Shown: one piece after another, positions 11,261 to 19,618 of the stretch
Position numbering within the stretch: position 1 is the stretch's first letter
How the letters are laid out: each line of letters begins with the position of its first letter
Assembly (NCBI GenBank): GCA_023653095.1
Contig: JAMNXP010000010.1
Span: forward strand, 17,805-81,804
Origin: Bacteroidia bacterium
GTDB taxonomy: Bacteria; Bacteroidota; Bacteroidia; NS11-12g; UBA955
Reading direction: 5' to 3'
DNA: 64,000 nt
Program-made: the position numbers and the translations under genes
The notes under the pieces: model-generated
Told to the model about the DNA's origin: nothing
The model's database searches: none
Seen by the model: the letters and a program-made list of their open reading frames with translations, nothing else

Positions 11261-11863
11261 TTACAAAATTTTAAGTGAATTTTTTATCAATTCCTCAACG
11301 GTGGCAAGGGTTCCAAGGTCTTTGCTAATCTTTAAAAGGGCTTTTTCTGCAGCGGCCTTTTGATAACCCAAAACCGTCAGCGCCGTCATGGCTTCGGTGA
11401 TGGCGTCAGAAGCCTGATTGAGACCCGGTAAGTTTTGGGTCATTTTCTTGCCTGCAAGCTTATCTCGCAATTCTAGAACTATGCGTTGGGCTGTTTTTTC
11501 ACCAATCCCTTTAATGCTTTTCAGTAAACCAACATTGCCGTTTAAGATGGCCGAAATCAAAGTGTCAGGATCTAAACTAGACAACATGATGATGGCGGTA
11601 TTGTTTCCAACCCCACTAATGGAAGTTAGTTGCCTAAACATTTGTCGTTCGTTTGGATCAGCAAAGCCGTAAAGTTGAATGCTTACCGGACTTTGATTTT
11701 CAACTTTGAACACTTGTTCAATGAATAAACGTACTTGCTTTTGAGATTTTACAGCCTCAAATGTATTCAAGGAAATATGAGTGAAATAGCCAATTCCTTG
11801 ACATTCAATGACTGCGTGTGTGGGTGTAAGCGATTCTAAATTACCTTCAATAAACTCGTACAT
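11261..11863 (-). CDS. ruvA: Holliday junction branch migration protein RuvA
   Basis: MYEFIEGNLESLTPTHAVIECQGIGY and GIGEKTAQRIVLELRDKL HhH motif. Confidence 0.95.
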   Translation of the reverse strand: MYEFIEGNLESLTPTHAVIECQGIGYFTHISLNTFEAVKSQKQVRLFIEQVFKVENQSPVSIQLYGFADPNERQMFRQLTSISGVGNNTAIIMLSSLDPDTLISAILNGNVGLLKSIKGIGEKTAQRIVLELRDKLAGKKMTQNLPGLNQASDAITEAMTALTVLGYQKAAAEKALLKISKDLGTLATVEELIKNSLKIL

Positions 11864-11871
11864 ATCTGAGA

Positions 11872-13623
11872 TTAAGTATAACGCTTAATGCGAATGAAAT
11901 AGTCTACTATCCCATAAATAATCATGATGGCCAAAGGAACCAACATACTTAACCACTGCCAATACGTTCTTTCGGTTTTTGATTTTTCAGGATCCAGCAA
12001 TCTGACGGTTCTTTCTTTGGCTCTAATTTCTATAAGTCCATTGTCATCAATGAGATAGTCAATGCAGTTGAGTAAGAACTTTTTATTAGCAAAAGTGAAT
12101 TGAGAAATTCGGTCGTATCCTGTTGGGTAAATCATGCCCTGAGAACCTACTGGATTTCTGATGATATCGGCATCAGCAACCACAATCATTTTACTATTTC
12201 CTGACTCAAGGAAAGGCTCATCGGTGTATTTTTTCATCAAGCGATACCTTGAACGGAACTCGCCTTGCATCAGTGCCGCTACAATTTGTTCGCCTTGATT
12301 CATGGTTTTGCGGTAGTTCTCGTCTTTCGACTGAATGTAGATTCGCTCCAAATCAACAGGCGCTGGAGTAGTGATGGATTTTGAATAGGGAGTGGAAGAT
12401 AGCAAAGGTATGATGTCTAATTTTGGACGAACCTTTGGTTCCAATGTGGCTGGGAATTGCATCCACACAGTACCAATGTTTTTGGTGATGTTGTGAGGGA
12501 ATTCGGGCTCTCCAAACAGCGGGAAATAGGGGAAATCAACCAATTCCATTCGCCCTCCATTTGGAATGGGAATGCGATTGCATTTTAAATCGGTCAGAAG
12601 ATTGTTCTTCAGTCCAATTCCGTAATTGAATAGGGCTGCGGAGATGTTTTCCAAATTGTAAGGCATGGCCATCACCTCTTTATAATTGCGGAAGCTGTCA
12701 ATTTCAATGTTAACTGGGTCAATCAGCCAAAGCACTTTTCCGCCTTTCATTAAAAACTGATCTATCAAATACAACTCTTGGTTGCTGTAATCTTTGATGG
12801 GTTTTATGACAATGAGTAAATCATTTAAATTGAGTCTCTTGTGCAGTCCATTGACAAAGATTGATTCTGCGTTTTCTGGGTTTTGTTGGATTTGTTGTTC
12901 CCAAGGACGTGCAGCTTCAGGATCAGAGAAATTCAAGTTGAGCGCCGAAATGTTGTAGTATTTTGACAATTCAGAAGCGAAGGCTTGAACTCGTTGGTCT
13001 ACCATTTCGCCGTTACCGTCAGCAACAACTACGTTTTTATTTTTTTCACTAGAAACTTGTCTTAGGCCGTTGGCTATTTCGTATTCAATGTTGTCAATTG
13101 CAGCAGCGATGTTTTCATCTGGACTTTTTGCAATGTCATATTCGAAGAAATTAACCGCGGCACTGCGTCCTTTGTAAAGAACTTCAGCTCCGGGTAGCAA
13201 GTATTTGATGCGGGTTTCATCGGCGTTTTCGCGATCAACGTCTCTAACGGGCTCAATTCCTTTGTCTGCAAAGCTTTGAAGAAGATCACTCATTTCAGAC
13301 TCTTTTGCATCTGCAAAGGGATCAACAATTTCAATTTCTATTTTCTGATTGCTGGCCTCTCTGAATTCGTAGGCTAAATCTCTAATCTCAAGTTTGAGTC
13401 TTTTGAATTTAGCAGACATTTCACCGTCTAAAAAGAGTCTGAAATAGAGGCTTTCATCCAACTTAGAGGCAAGTTTTTTACTGGTTTCACTGAGAGTGTA
13501 GCGTTTTTCAGCAGTAAGGTCAAATCGTTGGTAGTACATGTTGCCCAAGATATTGGCAACTAAAACCACTAGAAAAAGGGCTGCGAATTGGGTGAATGAG
13601 TGCTTTTTACTGTTCATGACCAT
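11872..13623 (-). CDS. gldG: Gliding motility-associated ABC transporter substrate-binding protein GldG
   Basis: GldG/DUF4350-type protein with N- and C-terminal TM segments, directly downstream of gldF. Confidence 0.9.
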   Translation of the reverse strand: MVMNSKKHSFTQFAALFLVVLVANILGNMYYQRFDLTAEKRYTLSETSKKLASKLDESLYFRLFLDGEMSAKFKRLKLEIRDLAYEFREASNQKIEIEIVDPFADAKESEMSDLLQSFADKGIEPVRDVDRENADETRIKYLLPGAEVLYKGRSAAVNFFEYDIAKSPDENIAAAIDNIEYEIANGLRQVSSEKNKNVVVADGNGEMVDQRVQAFASELSKYYNISALNLNFSDPEAARPWEQQIQQNPENAESIFVNGLHKRLNLNDLLIVIKPIKDYSNQELYLIDQFLMKGGKVLWLIDPVNIEIDSFRNYKEVMAMPYNLENISAALFNYGIGLKNNLLTDLKCNRIPIPNGGRMELVDFPYFPLFGEPEFPHNITKNIGTVWMQFPATLEPKVRPKLDIIPLLSSTPYSKSITTPAPVDLERIYIQSKDENYRKTMNQGEQIVAALMQGEFRSRYRLMKKYTDEPFLESGNSKMIVVADADIIRNPVGSQGMIYPTGYDRISQFTFANKKFLLNCIDYLIDDNGLIEIRAKERTVRLLDPEKSKTERTYWQWLSMLVPLAIMIIYGIVDYFIRIKRYT

Positions 13624-14345
13624 TTTCTACTTTCAAACACCAACTTAGTTCCCCCGAGGAAAACAGAAATAAATCCCAAGAAAAATACCAAATCACGGGT
13701 ATCAACCACACCGCGACTCATGGAATTGTAATGAAATTCTAAACTGAACCAGTTCAAACTTCTTCCAATTTTATCTAAGATTTCTAGGTCGCCCAACATC
13801 CCCAAAACGGCGAAAAAGAAGAACGACAAAAGCATGGATAATATGAGTGCTACAATTTGATTATCGGTAAGTGAGCTCGCAAAAAGTCCTATACTGGCAT
13901 AGCAAGCCGCGAGAAGAAACAGTCCCAAGTAGCTGCCCAACATAGAACCCAAGTCAATATTTCCTACTGGGAGTGCTAAGTTATAGACGGCATAGGCATA
14001 AAACGATGTCAACAATAAGGTAAAGGCAACTAGGGTGAGGGCTGCGAAGTATTTTTCTAAGATGATTTGTAAATCAGTGATGGGTTTTGTGGTAATGATT
14101 TCTAGCGTGCCCAATCGTTTTTCATCGGAAATGCTTTTCATGGTGATGGCAGAAACTAAAAAAATTAGGATGTAGGGTGAGATGTCAAACATGACTTGTA
14201 AGCTGGCTACACCTAAGTCGAAGATGCTGTTTCCGTCTACAAACCATAGAAATAGTCCGGTCAATATCAGAAAAACTCCCATGACGATGTAGGCAATCAG
14301 CGAACCTAAAAAGCTTCGAACTTCCTTTTTATATATGCTCAACAT
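13614..14345 (-). CDS. gldF: Gliding motility-associated ABC transporter permease GldF
   Basis: Polytopic ABC-2 permease; MKSISDEKRLGTLEIITTKPITDLQIILEKY. Confidence 0.9.
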   Translation of the reverse strand: MLSIYKKEVRSFLGSLIAYIVMGVFLILTGLFLWFVDGNSIFDLGVASLQVMFDISPYILIFLVSAITMKSISDEKRLGTLEIITTKPITDLQIILEKYFAALTLVAFTLLLTSFYAYAVYNLALPVGNIDLGSMLGSYLGLFLLAACYASIGLFASSLTDNQIVALILSMLLSFFFFAVLGMLGDLEILDKIGRSLNWFSLEFHYNSMSRGVVDTRDLVFFLGFISVFLGGTKLVFESRKWS

Positions 14346-15054
14346 GGTTTTCAGAATTTGCGAGAGATCGGAACGTGTCTTCCAACGATTTTCCGTCTTT
14401 GGTTAATGTAGTAACAAGATCATCTGCAACTAGTTTTCCTTTGCTAATCATGATCACTCGGTCACACATAGCTTCTACCTCTTGCATGATGTGTGTGCTC
14501 AATAAAACTGTTTTGTCTTTGCCCAGGTCTTTAATCACTTGTCTTATCTCCACTACCTGTATGGGGTCTAGTCCACTGGTGGGTTCATCTAAAATGAGAA
14601 CTTTGGGCTCGTGAATCAAGGCTTGAGCTAGCCCAACACGCTGACGATACCCTTTGGAAAGTTGCCCTACTTTTTTGTGTCTTTCAGGGGTGAGCTTGGT
14701 CATTTCAATGGCTTTTTCAACTGCCGGTTTTATTTTACTTACTCCAGACAAACCCGCAATAAATTCTAGATACTCTTTTACATACATTTCTAGGTATAAA
14801 GGATTGTTTTCGGGAAGATATCCAACCAATTTTCGAACTTCAATGCTATCTTCTACAAGGTCAATTCCGCAAACGGTTCCCGTTCCAGAACTGGGTGGAA
14901 TGTAGCCTGTAATCATTTTCATGGTGGTTGATTTGCCTGCTCCATTGGGGCCCAAGAAGCCCACAATTTGGCCTGTTGGGATGTCAAAACTAATGGCATC
15001 AACGGCCACTTGTTTTCCGTATATTTTGGTTAATTGATCAACCTTGATGCTCAC
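14329..15054 (-). CDS. gldA: ABC transporter ATP-binding protein GldA
   Basis: Walker A GPNGAGKST, LSKGYRQRVGLAQAL signature, LILDEPTSGLDP; overlaps gldF. Confidence 0.88.
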   Translation of the reverse strand: MSIKVDQLTKIYGKQVAVDAISFDIPTGQIVGFLGPNGAGKSTTMKMITGYIPPSSGTGTVCGIDLVEDSIEVRKLVGYLPENNPLYLEMYVKEYLEFIAGLSGVSKIKPAVEKAIEMTKLTPERHKKVGQLSKGYRQRVGLAQALIHEPKVLILDEPTSGLDPIQVVEIRQVIKDLGKDKTVLLSTHIMQEVEAMCDRVIMISKGKLVADDLVTTLTKDGKSLEDTFRSLANSENHVEHI

Positions 15055-15058
15055 TTTA

Positions 15059-15988
15059 TTATGATTCTGAGGTGTAAAATGCGGTTTTTGATGAATCTAA
15101 CGGCTTATCAAATAAATCAAACGGAGAAATGATCTCAATATTGTAAGCTCTCCTTCTTCTGCGTCTTTTTCTAGAGTATCTTCTTTTGCGTCCGCGTTTG
15201 ATGTTGGTCTTACTGTAAGGAAGTTGAAACAATTTTTGATTTACTACCAATACGTTGCTAACCAAACTATCGTTTTTGAAGTCAATGAGTTTTGTGGGGT
15301 CAAAGGGTCTTCCAAACAAGCGCGTTTCAAAGTGCAAATGCGGACCAGTACTCCTGCCTGTTGAGCCGCCCAATCCAACTACTTGACCTGCATTTATAAG
15401 GTCTCCAGGTTTTACATAACGCAAAGACAAATGCCCGTACAGCGTTTCTAGTCCGTTATAATGTCTGACAATAACCACATTTCCGTAGCCGGAATGAAAG
15501 TGAGAGGCTCTCACCACACCGTCAAAGGCAACTCTTACGGTATCGCCTTTATTTAATTGTAGGTCAATTCCTGCGTGTACACGTCCTCGGCGCCAGCCGA
15601 AAGAAGAATTGGTTTTACCCGGGTGAGGCAGGGCAAATCCACAATCTTCGAAAAGCATGGGGAAGACGAATTCGCCGTTCAACCTTCGGAGGTCGTAGCG
15701 ATAAGGGTCAATAGACATGCTATCAAACCGGAAATAGAAATCATATTCTGGGTAATAGCCGGGTAAAAATATGCCACCTGCTATAGAATCAGGACTTTCG
15801 CTGTCGTCGAGAATGAAGTTGTTTGGGTCTTCTAGCTCAGACTCAGTGGTATCGATGACCTGCGGAGCTACAGGTTCATGCATGGCTTCTTCTTCCTCCT
15901 CTTGAGGAGCGTATGGACTTGCAGCCGAGACGAAAAAGGCATTCAAAGCCAATAAAAAGAGTACGATATGTTTAGTAAAGGACGTCAA
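15059..15988 (-). CDS. M23 family metallopeptidase (peptidoglycan endopeptidase-like) with polybasic C-terminal region
   Basis: GWRRGRVHAGIDL, GNVVIVRHYNGLETLYGHL, GSTGRSTGPHLHFE motifs. Confidence 0.9.
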   Translation of the reverse strand: MTSFTKHIVLFLLALNAFFVSAASPYAPQEEEEEAMHEPVAPQVIDTTESELEDPNNFILDDSESPDSIAGGIFLPGYYPEYDFYFRFDSMSIDPYRYDLRRLNGEFVFPMLFEDCGFALPHPGKTNSSFGWRRGRVHAGIDLQLNKGDTVRVAFDGVVRASHFHSGYGNVVIVRHYNGLETLYGHLSLRYVKPGDLINAGQVVGLGGSTGRSTGPHLHFETRLFGRPFDPTKLIDFKNDSLVSNVLVVNQKLFQLPYSKTNIKRGRKRRYSRKRRRRRRAYNIEIISPFDLFDKPLDSSKTAFYTSES

Positions 15989-16929
15989 TTTAGTACTTGC
16001 AATGTTTTTATTTTATCACTTGCGAGTTGAATTTTGAGGGCTTCAATACCATCGAATTTTTGTTCATTTCTTAAAAATTCACACAGTTGAAGTTCAATTT
16101 TTCGCCCGTAAAGGTCGGAATTAAAATCTAAAATATGTGCTTCAATGCTCAAATTCGTGCCATCCACTGTGGGTCGTACGCCAATATTGATCATGGTTCG
16201 GAATTTTTGAGCTAGAAAATCACTGCCCTCAATTTCTACATATCCAGCATAGACACCTATGGGAGGGATGAGTTTGAGAGGTTCTGAGAGTTCAAGGTTT
16301 GCTGTTGGAAAGCCAATAGTACGACCTCTTTTGTTTCCGTGAATTACGGTTCCTGAAAGGGTATATGGTGAGCCCAACATTTTATTGGCGGTGGCTAAAT
16401 CGCCCGACATTAAAGCTTGTCTTATTCTGGTAGAGCTGACTGCTATATCGTCTATCAACCGAGCATTGATCTCGTCAACCTTAAAGTTGTATTTTTGGGA
16501 AAATTGCAATAAATCTTCAAACGAACCTTTGCGATTTTTGCCAAATCGGTGATCATAACCAACCACCATGGCTTTCACTTTCAGCTGTTCAACCAAAATT
16601 TGTTTTACAAATTCTTCGGGATCTAATTGCGCCAATGCTTCGTTGAATTCCAAAACAAGAACCGTATCAATGCCTTTAGATAAAACTTTTTTTGCTTTTT
16701 CTTCGATGGAAGTAAGGAGTTGAACACTTGGGTCATTGGGGTGAACAATCAGCCTTGGGTGCGGATGAAAAGTAATGAGCATTGAAGGTACTCCGTGTTG
16801 CTTTGAAAGATCAACCACTCGATTGAGTACCCAATCATGTCCTCCGTGAACTCCGTCAAAGGTTCCTTGGGTTATTACAAACCCTTGATGCTCAGCTAGA
16901 GAGTCAAGTCCAAAAATGGGGCCATTCAT
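15985..16929 (-). CDS. ribF: Bifunctional riboflavin kinase/FAD synthetase
   Basis: TQGTFDGVHGGH, STRIRQAL, GRTIGFPTANL motifs. Confidence 0.95.
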   Translation of the reverse strand: MNGPIFGLDSLAEHQGFVITQGTFDGVHGGHDWVLNRVVDLSKQHGVPSMLITFHPHPRLIVHPNDPSVQLLTSIEEKAKKVLSKGIDTVLVLEFNEALAQLDPEEFVKQILVEQLKVKAMVVGYDHRFGKNRKGSFEDLLQFSQKYNFKVDEINARLIDDIAVSSTRIRQALMSGDLATANKMLGSPYTLSGTVIHGNKRGRTIGFPTANLELSEPLKLIPPIGVYAGYVEIEGSDFLAQKFRTMINIGVRPTVDGTNLSIEAHILDFNSDLYGRKIELQLCEFLRNEQKFDGIEALKIQLASDKIKTLQVLN

Positions 16930-16956
16930 TCGAGGTGCAAAGTTCGGAATAAAGCC

Positions 16957-16964
16957 TATTTTTG
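16957..16964 (+). promoter_or_regulatory. Bacteroidetes -7 element TATTTTTG upstream of porQ
   Basis: Matches TAnnTTTG, 6 nt before ATG 16971; no clear TTG at -33. Confidence 0.45.
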
Positions 16965-16970
16965 CAAAGC

Positions 16971-18041
16971 ATGTTCCAAAAGATATTCTTGAGACCGTTT
17001 ATTTTGGTGTTTTTCGGGGGAAGTTTATTTCCTTCAGCCAACGCGCAAATAGGTGGAACGGGTATATTTGCCAATTTGGATGCCCCTATGAGTGCTCGAA
17101 GTTTGGCTTGGGGTGGGTATTTAATTGCTCAACCTCAAACCGATATTCAGTATGCCGTTCACAATCCTGCTTTGTTAAACGAGAGTATTGTGAATCAATA
17201 CGGTGCTTCATATGGCACATTGATTGGAGGGAGCAACGGGGTGAGTCCTGTAAGACATGGTGGAGCAGGGTATGCCTTTAAAATCAAAAAGCAACTTTTT
17301 TCCTTTCATGCACAATATATAGATTACGGCACCATGAAAGGGTATGATGAGGGCGGTAATTACCAAACCGATATCATTGCCAATGAACTTAAGTTCACCA
17401 TTGGTTATGCCAAGAAAGTGCACAAACATTTGAATCTTGGTGCGCAAACAGGTTTGGCTTATTCGGTCTTAGGCCCTTATGTGTCAAACGGTGTATTTCT
17501 GAATTTAGGAGCGCTTTATTCTCGCTCAGACACCGGAGTGCAAGTTGGAATGGTGGTAAAAAACTTAGGATATCAAGTGGTGGTCTATAAAAATGGAGAA
17601 AGAGAATCTCTTCCCTTTAACATTCAAATAGGAGCTTCTTACAAGCCGGTTCATATGCCCTTTCGTTTTCATGCTGTGCTGCATAATTTACAGCGATGGG
17701 ATTTGACATTTAATCAATATCTCAGCAGCGGAAACATAGATTTGTCTGGACAAGAAATCAATAATGGCCCTGCCAATTTTTTGGAAAAAGGATTTAGGCA
17801 TTTAGCCATTGGAGGTGAGTTGGTTCTGGGAAAGAACATGGGTATTTTATTTGGATACAATCATCAGCGAAGAGTTGAGATGAGTCCTGAAATCAGACCA
17901 GGATTGGCTGGGTTTGGATGGGGTATAAAGTTTAAAGTTTGGAAGTACCACCTTACCTATGGCAGTGCTTCGCTTTTTCCTGGACAAAATGCCAATACCT
18001 TGAGCCTCACTCTTATTCCGCAGTCGTTGTTTACCAAATAA
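16971..18041 (+). CDS. porQ: Type IX secretion system protein PorQ
   Basis: PorQ-type beta-barrel (GGTGIFANLDAPMSARSLAWGG); ORF track starts at TTG 16962, ATG 16971 preferred. Confidence 0.85.
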   Translation: MFQKIFLRPFILVFFGGSLFPSANAQIGGTGIFANLDAPMSARSLAWGGYLIAQPQTDIQYAVHNPALLNESIVNQYGASYGTLIGGSNGVSPVRHGGAGYAFKIKKQLFSFHAQYIDYGTMKGYDEGGNYQTDIIANELKFTIGYAKKVHKHLNLGAQTGLAYSVLGPYVSNGVFLNLGALYSRSDTGVQVGMVVKNLGYQVVVYKNGERESLPFNIQIGASYKPVHMPFRFHAVLHNLQRWDLTFNQYLSSGNIDLSGQEINNGPANFLEKGFRHLAIGGELVLGKNMGILFGYNHQRRVEMSPEIRPGLAGFGWGIKFKVWKYHLTYGSASLFPGQNANTLSLTLIPQSLFTK

Positions 18042-18048
18042 TTTCCCC

Positions 18049-18765
18049 TTGAATTCCAAAGAATCACCCCCCGAAAAAAATAAAAAAATCAACATTGCCA
18101 TTGACGGCTACTCAAGTTGTGGCAAAGGAACCTTGGCCAAGCAATTGGCTCAGCATTTGAATTATGTATTCATTGATTCTGGTTCCATGTATAGGGCCGT
18201 TACTTTGTTTGTCTTAGATCATCACATTGACCCTCAAGACGAAGCCTCTGTTGAAAGGGTTCTGGGGGATGTTGATATTCGATTTGACCTAAATTCTGAA
18301 ACGGGTCGTTTTGAAGTAGTTCTAAACGGTGTTTCGGTTGAATCTCGAATCAGAGATTTGAGGGTTTCATCGCAAGTGAGTTACATCGCTAAAATTTCTG
18401 CTGTTCGACGCAAATTGGTTGAAATTCAGCAGAAAATTGGGTTGAACAAAGGGGTTGTGATGGATGGACGTGACATTGGAACGGTGGTTTATCCTAACGC
18501 TGAATTGAAAATTTTCATGACTGCTAGCTCTGAAGTGCGCGCTGATAGGAGATTTGCAGAATTGGAACAAGCCGGTCAGAAGGTAACATGGCAAGAGGTT
18601 TTTGATAATTTAGTGAGTAGAGACACCATTGATAGTAGCAGAGAAGATAGTCCGCTGACCATGTCATCTGATTACCGGGTCTTAGATAACAGTGATTTGT
18701 CGAGAGAAGAACAATTCGCCCTTGCAATGACTTGGGTCAGTGATGCGCTGAATGAAATTGGTTAA
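18049..18765 (+). CDS. cmk: Cytidylate kinase, apparent TTG start
   Basis: INIAIDGYSSCGKGTLAKQLA, VMDGRDIGTVVYPNAELKIF. Confidence 0.95.
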   Translation: MNSKESPPEKNKKINIAIDGYSSCGKGTLAKQLAQHLNYVFIDSGSMYRAVTLFVLDHHIDPQDEASVERVLGDVDIRFDLNSETGRFEVVLNGVSVESRIRDLRVSSQVSYIAKISAVRRKLVEIQQKIGLNKGVVMDGRDIGTVVYPNAELKIFMTASSEVRADRRFAELEQAGQKVTWQEVFDNLVSRDTIDSSREDSPLTMSSDYRVLDNSDLSREEQFALAMTWVSDALNEIG

Positions 18766-18783
18766 TTTTGTAGTACTTTATAT

Positions 18784-19548
18784 ATGAGAAATAAAATTGT
18801 TGCTGGCAACTGGAAAATGCACAAAACCTTGACCGAAAGTCAAGCATTGATTACTGAAATTCGTGGAATCATCAGAGATGAATTTCGTGCCAATACCGCC
18901 GAAGTGGTGGTTTGTCCTACTACATTGGCTTTGCCATCGTCTGTGAAACTGGTAGAAGGGTCAAGTATTTTTGTTGGAGCACAAAACGTACACCAAGAAA
19001 CTCAAGGTGCGTTTACAGGAGAAATCTCAGCTGCCATGATTGCTTCTGTTGGGGCAACGCATGTGATTGTTGGACATAGCGAGCGTAGACAGTATTTTAA
19101 TGAAACGAATTCAGCGTGCGCTCTGAAGAATAAATCATCTTTCGCTGCAGGTTTAACTGTGCTTTATTGTGTGGGTGAAACCCTAGAGGAAAGAGAGACA
19201 GAACAACATTGGGCCGTTATTGAAAAGCAAATTGAAGAAGGATTAACCGGAATTACCTCTGAAGAAATGCATAAAATGGTAATTGCATATGAGCCAGTTT
19301 GGGCCATTGGAACAGGTAAAACCGCTAGTTCTGCGCAAGCTCAAGAGGTTCATGCCTTTATCCGGTCGTTGTTGAATAAGAAATTTGGAGAGCCTGTAGC
19401 AGAAGCCACCCGAATTTTATACGGTGGTTCTGTAAAGCCTGATAATGCCGCTGAACTATTTGCTCAGCCCGATATTGATGGCGGACTCATTGGCGGAGCG
19501 AGTTTAAAAGCCCGTGACTTTTTTGAAATTGTAAAAGCCGCAGGTTAA
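18784..19548 (+). CDS. tpiA: Triose-phosphate isomerase
   Basis: VAGNWKMHK, VGHSERR, YEPVWAIGTGKTA, YGGSVKP. Confidence 0.98.
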   Translation: MRNKIVAGNWKMHKTLTESQALITEIRGIIRDEFRANTAEVVVCPTTLALPSSVKLVEGSSIFVGAQNVHQETQGAFTGEISAAMIASVGATHVIVGHSERRQYFNETNSACALKNKSSFAAGLTVLYCVGETLEERETEQHWAVIEKQIEEGLTGITSEEMHKMVIAYEPVWAIGTGKTASSAQAQEVHAFIRSLLNKKFGEPVAEATRILYGGSVKPDNAAELFAQPDIDGGLIGGASLKARDFFEIVKAAG

Positions 19549-19562
19549 TCGGTTTATTTTAG

Positions 19563-19597
19563 AGTTCGGCGAATTTCAAAGAAAATCTCGCCGAACT
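19563..19597 (+). terminator. Inverted repeat downstream of tpiA, candidate terminator
   Basis: AGTTCGGCGA (19563-19572) pairs perfectly with TCGCCGAACT (19588-19597); no long U-tract. Confidence 0.5.
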
Positions 19598-19618
19598 TCG
19601 TTACTTTGTAATCTTTGC

